Shown here: positions 43,263-52,377 of the stretch, in pieces
Numbering within the stretch: position 1 is the first letter of the stretch
How the letters are laid out: each line of letters opens with the position of its first letter
Assembly (NCBI GenBank): GCA_016787575.1
Contig: JAEUUO010000020.1
Span: forward strand, 62,001 to 126,000
DNA: 64,000 nt
Reading direction: 5' to 3'
DNA from: Saprospiraceae bacterium
GTDB lineage: Bacteria; Bacteroidota; Bacteroidia; Chitinophagales; Saprospiraceae
Program-made: the position numbers and the translations under genes
Notes under the pieces: model-generated
The model's database searches: none
What the model was told of the DNA's origin: nothing
What the model saw: only the letters and a program-made list of their open reading frames with translations

Positions 43263-45239
43263 TTGAAATCAATTTTAATTTCTAATGAACGTTTTCATAT
43301 AAATTTAAAATCATTTAAACCCATTAAAATAAAAGAGTTGAATTCTTGTTTTAATTATTCTGGTTTTCAACTAGTGCTGTTAATCATAGCCTATTGGATT
43401 GGATTTTCAAATAACGATTTACATGCGCAATATTCCGGAAAAACAAAAAGGGCTTTAATAATTGGAATCTCAAAATATCAGGATCCGGATATAAAGGAAT
43501 TGAAATTTGCACGCCAGGATGCAGAGTTGTTTGCAAGTTATTTACTGGCAAACAGCAGTATGAATTTAAGTAAGGAAAACATACTGATTCTGGTTGATAA
43601 AGAAGCTACAACTGCAGGAGTTGCTGCATCTTTAGATTGGTTGGCTGAAAATACGCATTCAAAAGATACTGTTTTTTTGTTTTTTTCCGGATATGCCGGT
43701 TACCAGTTTAGACAAACTGTATCTAACACACCGATCTATTATTTTGACAGCCCTTATTCTCAATCAACTTCCAGCGCATTTGATTTGTATAAGCAATTTA
43801 ATAAAATTGCAAAATCAAAAAAGCTGCATTTTTATTGTTTCGGAATTTTATATCCATTGCTAACACCTTCTGTTTTAGCAGAGGATTCTATTCTAACTAA
43901 AACATGGAACATTCAGGTTGAAACTTTTCCAAATAAGTTTTCTGTAAGTAGCTATATTAACACAGAGGATGAAGAGCAAACCCGATCATTAACGGAAGAA
44001 CCTAAAAGTTTTAATCATTATCTGTTAGAAGCCTTAATAGGTCGTGCAGATATTAATAAGGACTTGCATGTTGATTTTAATGAATTGCATGTGTTTTTAA
44101 ATAAGACAAAATGGGTAGAAAGCAATACACCCGGCTTTTTATTAGCTGCAAGTTCGTCTAGAAATAAGGGATACGTTCGCGTAGATCAAAAACTTTCTAC
44201 AAATTTAATTCAGCTAGAAAAGCAACTCGCCTTATCCATTTTGGAGCCTAATGAAAACAAGCGCAATGAGTTAAGTTTAAGTCAACTCGATAAAGAAAAT
44301 CGTTTGTTGTATCAGGATTATCTGATAGCCATTCAATTGGGACATTTAATGAGCCCACCAAATAGAAATGCATCGATCCTTTTGGATTCAATGTTAGGCT
44401 TAACAGCATTTACAGCACATCAGGGTGCAATTAAGCGTCGCTTGGCTGCCGCCTTACAAGATGAAACACAACAAATTTTAAATGCCTATTTAAATTTTGA
44501 TATCCGCGAAATAGCTAAGAGAAGAGATAAAACTGGAGCATATTTAATTTATTCAGACTATTGCAGAAGGGCAGCAGAATTATTGGGCAAAGAACATTTT
44601 CTAAATAAAATGCTTACCGTGAAGGAACTTTATTTTCAGGGACTTCAAAAGAGAATTGATGGGGAAAGGGTTCATGATAAACAATTAATTGCAGAAGCAT
44701 TGACTTTACAGAAGCAAAGTTTACAATATGAAAATCAAGCAGCATTTATTTATAATGAGATTGGAATCAATTGTACCTTGCTGGATAGAAATGAAGAAGC
44801 AAAAATAAATTTTGAAAAAGCCATTGCAAATTCTCCAAGCTGGAGTATTCCATTTGCTAATTTGAGCCAATTGTATTTGAAAGAGGATATCAATAGGGCC
44901 CAGCGGTTGGCCAAACATGCTATTCGCTTAAGTCCGAAAAACAGTTATGGATATAACGTGGAAGGATTGGTATATTTGGAAACAGCCAATTACAGTAAAG
45001 CAGAAGCAGCATTCCTTAAGGCTATTGAAATAGATGATAAATTTCATGAAGCTTATTATAATTTGGCATGTGTTAAATCCTTACAGGCAAATTTTCAAAT
45101 GGCTCATTTTTATTTGGAGTCAGCCATTCAAAATGGATTTAGAGATTACAATCATGCAATGTCAGATCCTGATCTGGAAGCTTTCCGGAAAACATTTCAA
45201 TGGAATGAATTAGTTAAGAAATATTTTAAAGATAAATAG
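43263..45239 (+). CDS. C1: pseudocaspase-TPR protein, first member of the array
   Basis: This 658-residue paralog of the next eight genes starts with TTG; no in-frame ATG lies near. A hydrophobic export signal is at about 35-55. The caspase-like domain is recognisable (RALIIGISKYQDPDIKELKFARQDAELFASYL) but dead: the His motif SGHGD reads SGYAG (Tyr144), and the Cys motif DACHAG reads GILYPL, with no Cys at that place. The GGGRG loop is also lost. The EF-hand-like loop DINKDLHVDFNE and the middle region RRLAAALQDETQQILN are conserved. About three TPRs and the shared tail (DPDLEAFRKTFQWNELVKKYF) follow. Conservation of the rest argues for a kept, non-enzymatic role. Confidence 0.85.
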   Translation: MKSILISNERFHINLKSFKPIKIKELNSCFNYSGFQLVLLIIAYWIGFSNNDLHAQYSGKTKRALIIGISKYQDPDIKELKFARQDAELFASYLLANSSMNLSKENILILVDKEATTAGVAASLDWLAENTHSKDTVFLFFSGYAGYQFRQTVSNTPIYYFDSPYSQSTSSAFDLYKQFNKIAKSKKLHFYCFGILYPLLTPSVLAEDSILTKTWNIQVETFPNKFSVSSYINTEDEEQTRSLTEEPKSFNHYLLEALIGRADINKDLHVDFNELHVFLNKTKWVESNTPGFLLAASSSRNKGYVRVDQKLSTNLIQLEKQLALSILEPNENKRNELSLSQLDKENRLLYQDYLIAIQLGHLMSPPNRNASILLDSMLGLTAFTAHQGAIKRRLAAALQDETQQILNAYLNFDIREIAKRRDKTGAYLIYSDYCRRAAELLGKEHFLNKMLTVKELYFQGLQKRIDGERVHDKQLIAEALTLQKQSLQYENQAAFIYNEIGINCTLLDRNEEAKINFEKAIANSPSWSIPFANLSQLYLKEDINRAQRLAKHAIRLSPKNSYGYNVEGLVYLETANYSKAEAAFLKAIEIDDKFHEAYYNLACVKSLQANFQMAHFYLESAIQNGFRDYNHAMSDPDLEAFRKTFQWNELVKKYFKDK

Positions 45240-45367
45240 TTTTTGCGCAACTATAATAAATCATTAGTACGTAATGCTTGAATTAATAAAATAAGGATTA
45301 TTATTATCTATTATTTAAATGAATTGCATTAAATACAATAATTAAATAGTTTCAATTGATTAAATAT

Positions 45368-47530
45368 ATGAGGAAAGGAATCTATGTGTTATTGGTTTTT
45401 CAACTTTGTTTTATTTTAAATTTATGTGGACAACAAAAAGGAGTTATTGCTCTTCAAACAAGCGAGAAGCAACTATCAAGTAGGAATACCTTTGCAGTGG
45501 TGGTTGGGATTTCTGATTATCAGGATCCTGCCATTCCTGATTTGAAATATGCGGATAAGGATGCAGAAGCATTTGCAAATTATTTGAGAAGTGAAGCAGG
45601 AGGGATGTTGGATGGAGATCATTTGAAGGTTTTGTTAAATGAACATGCCACTATGGGTCAAATGGCAAATGCGTTGGATTGGCTTCTCGAAGTGAGTAAA
45701 GAAAATGATCGAGTGTACATTTATTTTTCTGGCCATGGTGATGTGGAAAAAAAGACATTGAGTCAGCCAGGGTATTTATTGTGTTGGGATTCGCCGGCTA
45801 GAGTCTATTTAGGTGGAGGTGCAATGGCCTTGCCTATGTTTCAAGATGTGATCTCAACCTTGTCAATTCAGAATAAAGCAAAAGTAATTGTGATTTCAGA
45901 TGCTTGTCATGCCGGTAAATTATCCGGAAGCAATATTAATGGGACACAAGCCACAGCTGCAAACCTTGCCAAGCAATTTGCCAATGAAATAAAAATTCTC
46001 TCCTGCCAGCCCAATGAATATTCTATTGAAGGTCAACAATGGGGAGGCGGACGAGGTGCCTTTTCCTACCATCTGATTGAAGGTTTATATGGTTTAGCGG
46101 ATCTCAACGGAGATAAATCAGTTAGCCTTTTGGAAGTGAGTCGCTATCTTGAAGACAATGTGAGTAAAGAAGTTGCTCCTTTAAGTCAAATGCCTATGGT
46201 CGCAGGTGATAAATCAGAAAAGCTTTCAAAAGTAGTATCTGAATTGGTGGCTACCAACAGACGTAACAATACCAATGAAGTTCCCTTATTTGCCGCCACA
46301 GAAAGCCGTGGACTTGAAGAGGAAATTCTAAGTACTACTGATTCTTTCACAAGGACTTCATTTTATCATTTCAACCAGAGTCTAAAAAACAAAAATTTCT
46401 TTGAACCGGAAAAGGATTGTGCCGAATACTATTATGCTATTTTATCTAATGATGAACGATTGTCCAGATTGCATTCTACAATGCGAAGAAATTATGCTGC
46501 GGTACTTCAAGATGATGCACAACAAGTGATCAACAAATACATGAAAGCGGAGTTGCACGAAATAAGTATATCGATAAGCGAAAGAGTTAAGAAATATGAA
46601 TTATATCCTAAATTACTAGCTAAAGCCGCAGAATTACTAGGCGATCAACATTATCTTTATAAAGATTTACAGGCTCGAAAAAATTATTTTTTAGCTTTTA
46701 GATATACCTATGGAGTTGATTATAATTTAATAACATATAATAAAGGTTTAAATCATATGAGGGAAGCATTGCAATGGCAACCAGATATGCCACTTGCTTT
46801 GTTAGGCATGGTATATATTTTTGGATACCAATTATTGAATAAAGATTCTGCTGAATATTATGCAAACAAGGCCAATGAAAGTGCGCCTAACTGGATTTTA
46901 CCTTTTACCAAAGTAGCTAAAACCTTATCTACAAGTTTTCTCGATTTTGAAAAGTCCATGAAGTATTTGGAGAAAGCAAAAAAAATTGATGCGGAAAATC
47001 CGCTTGTTTGGGAAGCTGAAGCAAACTATTATTTTGATATTGGAGATTTTAATGAAGCCAAAATAGTGTTGGAAAAAATTGTTGAAAAACAACCCAGTTC
47101 TGTTTGTTTACCTTGCTCAAAAAATTTATTGGTACAAACGTATATTGAAATAGGAGACTATTCGACCGCTGAAACCATGGCTTTAAAATTGTTTATAGCG
47201 GATACAAATCAATTCAATACAAGAATAAACCTTGGAAAAATATATACCCTTACGCATCGCTTGGAACTTGCGAAAATAGAATTTAGAGCGGTGGCGCGCA
47301 TTTCGAGTGTAAATAGTAATCCTGAATCAACGTATCAATATTGGTTATCCTATCTTTATGCACATGAGGGCAATTTTGATGAAGCATTCAAATCATTTGA
47401 GCAATCTATAAAATTTGGTTATGATGATTATTCCTGGATGCAAATTGATCCGGAATATAAATTATTGAGAAATCAAAAGGAAAAATGGGACGAATTGATG
47501 AAGAAATATTTCCCTGACAAAATGAAATAG
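45368..47530 (+). CDS. C2: exported caspase-like protease with TPRs
   Basis: This protein has 720 residues from this ATG (a TTG four codons upstream is less likely). A signal peptide ends near LCGQ, followed by the family mark QQKG. In the caspase domain, His123 lies in YFSGHGDVE and Cys180 in SDACHAGKLSGS. The Asp two residues before Cys is the position that gives metacaspases Arg/Lys specificity. ILSCQPNEYSIEG and QWGGGRGAFSYHL complete the p10-like part, with an EF-hand-like loop DLNGDKSVSLLE at residues 245-256. After the conserved NYAAVLQDDAQQVIN region come about five TPRs containing a CLPC motif (580-583) and the shared tail. C3 starts 7 bases later. Confidence 0.9.
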   Translation: MRKGIYVLLVFQLCFILNLCGQQKGVIALQTSEKQLSSRNTFAVVVGISDYQDPAIPDLKYADKDAEAFANYLRSEAGGMLDGDHLKVLLNEHATMGQMANALDWLLEVSKENDRVYIYFSGHGDVEKKTLSQPGYLLCWDSPARVYLGGGAMALPMFQDVISTLSIQNKAKVIVISDACHAGKLSGSNINGTQATAANLAKQFANEIKILSCQPNEYSIEGQQWGGGRGAFSYHLIEGLYGLADLNGDKSVSLLEVSRYLEDNVSKEVAPLSQMPMVAGDKSEKLSKVVSELVATNRRNNTNEVPLFAATESRGLEEEILSTTDSFTRTSFYHFNQSLKNKNFFEPEKDCAEYYYAILSNDERLSRLHSTMRRNYAAVLQDDAQQVINKYMKAELHEISISISERVKKYELYPKLLAKAAELLGDQHYLYKDLQARKNYFLAFRYTYGVDYNLITYNKGLNHMREALQWQPDMPLALLGMVYIFGYQLLNKDSAEYYANKANESAPNWILPFTKVAKTLSTSFLDFEKSMKYLEKAKKIDAENPLVWEAEANYYFDIGDFNEAKIVLEKIVEKQPSSVCLPCSKNLLVQTYIEIGDYSTAETMALKLFIADTNQFNTRINLGKIYTLTHRLELAKIEFRAVARISSVNSNPESTYQYWLSYLYAHEGNFDEAFKSFEQSIKFGYDDYSWMQIDPEYKLLRNQKEKWDELMKKYFPDKMK

Positions 47531-47537
47531 GATATCT

Positions 47538-49553
47538 ATGAAATTATATTTTGTAGTTATATTAGTGGTGATTAATTGTAGTTTGTATTCCCAATCCAAA
47601 GGAGTATCCCCCCTTTCAACTAACAACCAACAACCACCAACAAAAAATACCTATGCTGTTGTCATTGGTATTTCCGATTATCAGGATAAGGCGATCCCAG
47701 ATCTTCGTTTTGCCACCCGGGATGCAGAAGCTTTCGCCAACTTCCTGCGCTCGAAAGCAGGTGGAAGCCTGGATGGCGATCATCTCAAGGTGCTTACCAA
47801 TGAATATGCTACGGCAGGTAATGTTTCTTCCTATTTGTATTGGCTGGTAGAAGAATGTCGTGAAGGTGACCAGGCAATCATTTATTTCAGTGGACATGGT
47901 GATGTAGAAGCAAAATTCAGAGGTCAGCCTGGTTTTTTATTGTGCTGGGATGCACCTTCCCGGGTTTACATGGCTGGCGGTACAGTACAGTTGGGCCTAT
48001 TGCAAACGGTCATTTCTACGCTATCTCTGGATACCAAGGCAAAAGTGACGGTCATTGCCGATGCCTGTCGATCGGGCAAACTGGCAGGCAGCGAAAACAA
48101 CGGCAGCCAATTGACCAATGCCAATCTTTCACAACAATATGCCAACGAAATTAAAATCCTTTCCTGTCAGCCCAATGAATTCAGCATCGAAGGTGAGCAG
48201 TGGGGAGGTGGCCGTGGTGCATTTAGTTATAACCTGGTAGATGCGCTCTATGGATTGGCTGATGGTAATGGTGATCTCTTTGTTACACTGCATGAATTGG
48301 ACCGCTATCTGGAAGACCACGTTACGGCAGAAGTGGCCCCGGTGAGTCAGGTTCCCATGATCTTAGGCATGCGATCTGAAATATTGGCCAGAGTGGATGC
48401 TTCTTTATTGGCAGCAATAAAATCAGGAAAATCAAACCAACAAACATTGCTTTCTTCAATTGATACGAAAGGTATGGAGGATGATGTATTGGCCCGTGTG
48501 GATACTTCTATCAGCAGAACCTACAAATTATTTAACCAGGCTTTAAAAAACAAAATATTTTTAGAACCGGCACAAGCATGTGCAGAGCATTATTACCAAA
48601 AATTGATCAAAGAGTCTGGCTTGATAAGATTACACCCTACGATGACACGCAATTATGCTGCAGCCCTGCAGGATGAAGCACAACAAGCTATTAATAATTA
48701 TCTCCAAACAGATCAAAAGGAACTTGAATTGAGATGGAAATACGATCCAAAGTATGAAAATTATCCAGCTTACCTTCAGAAAGCAGCTGAACTTCTGGGT
48801 CCTCATCACTATACATACAAAGCTATTAAGGCTAGAGAATATTATTATACAGGTTTAAATTTAAGATTAAAAGGTGAGCAAAAAAACGATACTAATTTTT
48901 TTAAATCTGCCAAGATTGAATTAATGAAATCGTTAGAGTATGAATCAAATTCTTCATATGTGTTGAACGAACTTGGTTATATAAATAAAAAATCAAAAAA
49001 CTATTCTCAAGCTATTGAGTATTTCAATAATGCAACTTTGCAATCTCCTAAATGGTTGTTGCCACGCATAAATTTAATGAATACTTATAATCGTTTAGGA
49101 GAACTTGACAAGGCTTTACAATGTGGAAAAAAAATGTATGCCGATTATCCTGATTCTTATTTATTGCATTTTAATCTTGGTGTGGTTTATACAAATTTAA
49201 AAGAGTGGACATTGGCAGAGGAAGAAATTAATAAAGCACTATTTATACAAAAAGATGACAGGGATGCCTTGTTTAACTTAAGTTTTGTTCTTTATAATGA
49301 AAAGAAATATGACGAGGTGGAGCTTATCATTAATACATTACTTCATTTATATCCCGAATACAAAGAATTATGTATTCCTATGGCTTGTATAAAACTTAAA
49401 AAAGGACAGGAATCAGAAGCCTTTAATATTATAGAAAAAGCATTACAAAATGGATTTAAAAACTTTGAAGCCCTGGAGAGTGAAGCTGATTTAATGAGCC
49501 TTATTAGAACGGAAAAATATCAGTCCATGAAGAAAAAATACACATTGAAGTAA
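47538..49553 (+). CDS. C3: exported caspase-like protease with TPRs, compositionally mosaic
   Basis: This 671-residue protein has a signal peptide ending LYSQ and then QSKGVSPL. A short Asn/Pro/Gln linker encoded by CAAC-type repeats precedes the caspase domain with His120 and Cys177 (ADACRSGKLAGS). An EF-hand-like loop DGNGDLFVTLHE begins at residue 242. The middle region NYAAALQDEAQQAIN and YPAYLQKAAELLGPHHYTY is conserved. About four TPRs and a shorter tail ending KSMKKKY-like (YQSMKKKYTLK) follow. The caspase half of the gene is visibly GC-richer than the TPR half, with a change near 48700. It is probably cotranscribed with C2. Confidence 0.9.
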   Translation: MKLYFVVILVVINCSLYSQSKGVSPLSTNNQQPPTKNTYAVVIGISDYQDKAIPDLRFATRDAEAFANFLRSKAGGSLDGDHLKVLTNEYATAGNVSSYLYWLVEECREGDQAIIYFSGHGDVEAKFRGQPGFLLCWDAPSRVYMAGGTVQLGLLQTVISTLSLDTKAKVTVIADACRSGKLAGSENNGSQLTNANLSQQYANEIKILSCQPNEFSIEGEQWGGGRGAFSYNLVDALYGLADGNGDLFVTLHELDRYLEDHVTAEVAPVSQVPMILGMRSEILARVDASLLAAIKSGKSNQQTLLSSIDTKGMEDDVLARVDTSISRTYKLFNQALKNKIFLEPAQACAEHYYQKLIKESGLIRLHPTMTRNYAAALQDEAQQAINNYLQTDQKELELRWKYDPKYENYPAYLQKAAELLGPHHYTYKAIKAREYYYTGLNLRLKGEQKNDTNFFKSAKIELMKSLEYESNSSYVLNELGYINKKSKNYSQAIEYFNNATLQSPKWLLPRINLMNTYNRLGELDKALQCGKKMYADYPDSYLLHFNLGVVYTNLKEWTLAEEEINKALFIQKDDRDALFNLSFVLYNEKKYDEVELIINTLLHLYPEYKELCIPMACIKLKKGQESEAFNIIEKALQNGFKNFEALESEADLMSLIRTEKYQSMKKKYTLK

Positions 49554-49622
49554 TGAAATTATGTCATTTGTATCAAAACAAGTATTTATAATTTCCTTAA
49601 AACATTCATACTCAATTATAAA

Positions 49623-49820
49623 ATGGTCGAGCTCAGCCAATCTTCCCTACTTCAACCCAAAACAAAAATAACAGGAGCCATTGATCTGGAAGCAAAGGCC
49701 ATTGGTAAAGACTACCCGTACAAGCAACTGCCAAGCGACGAAGATCTCGCACCGCTTCGGTCCTCTCCGGCAGGGGTGATCCTTTTAAAACAATACTTTC
49801 CCGACAAATTCAAAAATTAA
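49623..49820 (+). pseudogene. Relic of a lost caspase-TPR paralog (C-terminal tail only)
   Basis: A 65-codon open frame encodes a segment matching only the shared end of the array proteins: DEDLAPLRSSPAGVILLKQYFPDKFKN aligns with, for example, DEDLSSLRSKPAWKTLMKKYF of C6 and DPELAALRERKEQWNALIKQYF of C4. There is no signal peptide, caspase domain or complete TPR. It lies exactly where a gene would fit between C3 and C4. Its base composition is closer to GC-rich C9 than to its surroundings. A deletion between paralogs is the simplest origin. Expression as a small peptide cannot be excluded. Confidence 0.75.
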
Positions 49821-49831
49821 TACATTAACTG

Positions 49832-52348
49832 ATGAAATTTATTTTCTTCATACTCCTTTACCTAACAAATGTTTGTTTGTATGCCCAAGCCAAGGGAGTC
49901 GGCCCGATTCCAGCTAAACTGCAATCCATCACATCAAAAAACATCTATGCTGTTGTTATTGGTATCTCTGACTACCAGGATCCAGCCATTCCCGACCTTC
50001 GCTTTGCAGATAAAGATGCAGAAGCATTTGCAAATTTTCTTCGCTCTCCAGCAGGAGGATCTTTGGATGCTGATCATCTTCAGGTATTGACCAATAGCCA
50101 AGCCACAGCAGGTCGTATAGCTGAAGCTTTTGACGCCTTGATTGAAAAAGTGAAAAAGGACGATCTGGTCTTCATTTATTTTTCAGGGCACGGAGATGTT
50201 GAAGGCAAAAAACTCACACAGCCCGGATTTTTACTCTGTTGGGATTCGCCTTCACGGGTGTATATGGGTGGCGGTACCTACTCATTATCATTTTTACAAG
50301 AAGTAATTTCTACCCTTTCGGTGAAGAATCAATCAAAAGTAGTAGTGATCACTGATGCCTGCCATGCAGGAAAGCTCGCAGGCAGCCAAATTGGTGGAGC
50401 ACAACTTACAACAGCAAATCTCGCCAAACAATATTCCAATGAGATTAAGATCTTATCTTGTCAGCCGAATGAGTTTTCATTAGAGGGCCCGCAATGGGGC
50501 GGGGGACGTGGTGTCTTTAGTTATCACCTGGTGGATGGACTGTTTGGATTGGCCGACAGGAACAATGATAGCCAGATTACATTGGGTGAGCTAGACAGAT
50601 ATCTGGAAGATCGTGTGACGGCAGAAGCTGCACCACAAAGTCAGGTACCCATTTTATTGGGCAACAAAACAGATCGCTTGGCTACAGTAAATGCAACGAT
50701 TCTTGCGGATTTAAAGAAAAACAAGACTGGTAATATGCTTGTTTTTGCATCGACGGAAAGCCGTGGATTTGAAGATGAAATTTTGTCAAAAGCAGATACA
50801 AATAGTGTGCTTATTTATCGCAATCTCAAGAAAGCTATTTCAGAGAAGCGATTTTTTAGTCCAATAGATAATTGTGCTGAAACTTATTATTCACTACTTG
50901 AAAAATTGGAAACACTGACTCCTTTAAGAGGAATCATGAAGCGAAATTATGCCGCTGCATTGCAGGATGATGCGCAACAGGTGTTAAATACATTAATCAA
51001 AAACGGTATGACCGATGAATTCCTTTCTGATAAAAAAGCGAATACTATTTATAGAAATTACCCGGCACAACTTGATCGGGCAGCTCAATTATTAGGTAAA
51101 GAGCATTATATGTATAGCACATTACAAGCCAGGAGGCATTATTTTGAAGCTTGTATCAGTTTAAAAAGGAAAGAAATAAGGAATGCAATTTACCAAGCGC
51201 TAACATGGGAGCCCAATATGCCACATGCTTATATAAAGTTGATTGGTACGTATTCTTCAGCAGAAAAAGATTCAGCTGAATATTATGCAAAAAGAGCAAT
51301 CGATTTAGTTCCTGGCTGGGTATGGCCATTAAATGAACTTGCTTGGTATTATTACAAAATTAAAATGCCGGACAAAACAGAAAAAATATTAGAACAAGCC
51401 TATAATTTAGATACAAATTCTGTTTTTGTTTGGTATTTAAAAGGGACATTTTACTCTTATGTACGTCAAAATAAAAAGGCTGAATATTGGTTTTTAAAAG
51501 TGATAAATGCAAATGAAATCAACATTTGTTTTCCGTGCGTTCATAACTCATTGGCAAATGTTTATTTTGAAATGGGTCAATATTCAAATGCAGAACAAGA
51601 ATTTAAAAAAACCATTCAACTTGATTCAAATTTTGTACATGCATACAACGGACTAGGGACCGTGTATAGAATAACCCAACGCTTTCCAGAAGCAGAAATC
51701 AATTTTAAAAAAGCCATTCAACTGGATTCAAATTATATTACTGTTTATAATAGCTTAGGTTCATTATATAGAATGACAAAACGTTTGGATGAAGCAGAAA
51801 AGCAATTCAATAAAGCCATTCAACTTGATTCTACTTTTGCAAAAGCTTATGGTAATTTGGGAAATTTGTTAAGTTCCCAAGGTCGCTATCCGGAAGCAGA
51901 AAAACAATTTAGAAGAGCCATTCAACTGGATTCTACTTTTCCAAGTTTTCAATCTGGATTGGGAAATGTTTTTAGAGCCACAGGTGAATATTTGAAAGCG
52001 GAGCAGCAGTTTAAAAAAGTCATACAACTGGATTCTACAATTGCAAATACCTATAATAACCTTGGAAGTGTTTATAACAGTACTTTTCGATATTTGGAAG
52101 CAGAGCAAGCATTTAAAAAAGCCATCCAGCTGGATTCTAATTTTGTAATTGCATATTATAATCTTGGCTGTACATACAGTCTTTTAAAACAGCCTGAACA
52201 GGCCTATAACATGCTCGAGATTTGTCTATTAAAAGGATACAAGGACTATGATGGAATGCAAAAAGATCCAGAACTTGCTGCACTTCGTGAAAGAAAGGAA
52301 CAATGGAATGCATTGATAAAGCAATACTTTCCTGAGAAACTAAATTAA
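49832..52348 (+). CDS. C4: exported caspase-like protease with a long TPR array
   Basis: This 838-residue protein has a signal peptide ending LYAQ and then QAKG. The caspase domain has His120 and Cys177 (TDACHAGKLAGS), the variant loop FSLEGPQWGGGRGVFSYHL shared only with C9, and an EF-hand-like loop DRNNDSQITLGE. The middle region NYAAALQDDAQQVLN is conserved. A CFPC motif lies at residues 566-569. The C-terminal ~250 residues hold about eight TPRs. Six of them carry IQLDS at an exact 34-residue spacing, showing recent repeat duplication. The tail DYDGMQKDPELAALRERKEQW is standard. C5 follows after 29 bases. C4 and C9 are sister copies in the caspase part. Confidence 0.9.
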   Translation: MKFIFFILLYLTNVCLYAQAKGVGPIPAKLQSITSKNIYAVVIGISDYQDPAIPDLRFADKDAEAFANFLRSPAGGSLDADHLQVLTNSQATAGRIAEAFDALIEKVKKDDLVFIYFSGHGDVEGKKLTQPGFLLCWDSPSRVYMGGGTYSLSFLQEVISTLSVKNQSKVVVITDACHAGKLAGSQIGGAQLTTANLAKQYSNEIKILSCQPNEFSLEGPQWGGGRGVFSYHLVDGLFGLADRNNDSQITLGELDRYLEDRVTAEAAPQSQVPILLGNKTDRLATVNATILADLKKNKTGNMLVFASTESRGFEDEILSKADTNSVLIYRNLKKAISEKRFFSPIDNCAETYYSLLEKLETLTPLRGIMKRNYAAALQDDAQQVLNTLIKNGMTDEFLSDKKANTIYRNYPAQLDRAAQLLGKEHYMYSTLQARRHYFEACISLKRKEIRNAIYQALTWEPNMPHAYIKLIGTYSSAEKDSAEYYAKRAIDLVPGWVWPLNELAWYYYKIKMPDKTEKILEQAYNLDTNSVFVWYLKGTFYSYVRQNKKAEYWFLKVINANEINICFPCVHNSLANVYFEMGQYSNAEQEFKKTIQLDSNFVHAYNGLGTVYRITQRFPEAEINFKKAIQLDSNYITVYNSLGSLYRMTKRLDEAEKQFNKAIQLDSTFAKAYGNLGNLLSSQGRYPEAEKQFRRAIQLDSTFPSFQSGLGNVFRATGEYLKAEQQFKKVIQLDSTIANTYNNLGSVYNSTFRYLEAEQAFKKAIQLDSNFVIAYYNLGCTYSLLKQPEQAYNMLEICLLKGYKDYDGMQKDPELAALRERKEQWNALIKQYFPEKLN
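51614..52138 (+). repeat. 102-base tandem repeats encoding TPRs in C4
   Basis: The IQLDS-encoding segment recurs at 51614, 51716, 51818, 51920, 52022 and 52124, an exact period of 102 bases (34 codons, one TPR). Similarity between units at DNA level is high around the IQLDS codons. This suggests recent unit duplication and possible copy-number change. Confidence 0.9.
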
Positions 52349-52377
52349 TAAAAAGAAGATTCCAATAATCAAAAGAC

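Noticed and set aside
51614..52138. CRISPR-like or non-coding tandem repeats
   Set aside because: The 102-base period equals one TPR and the reading frame is open throughout, so it is protein-coding repetition.
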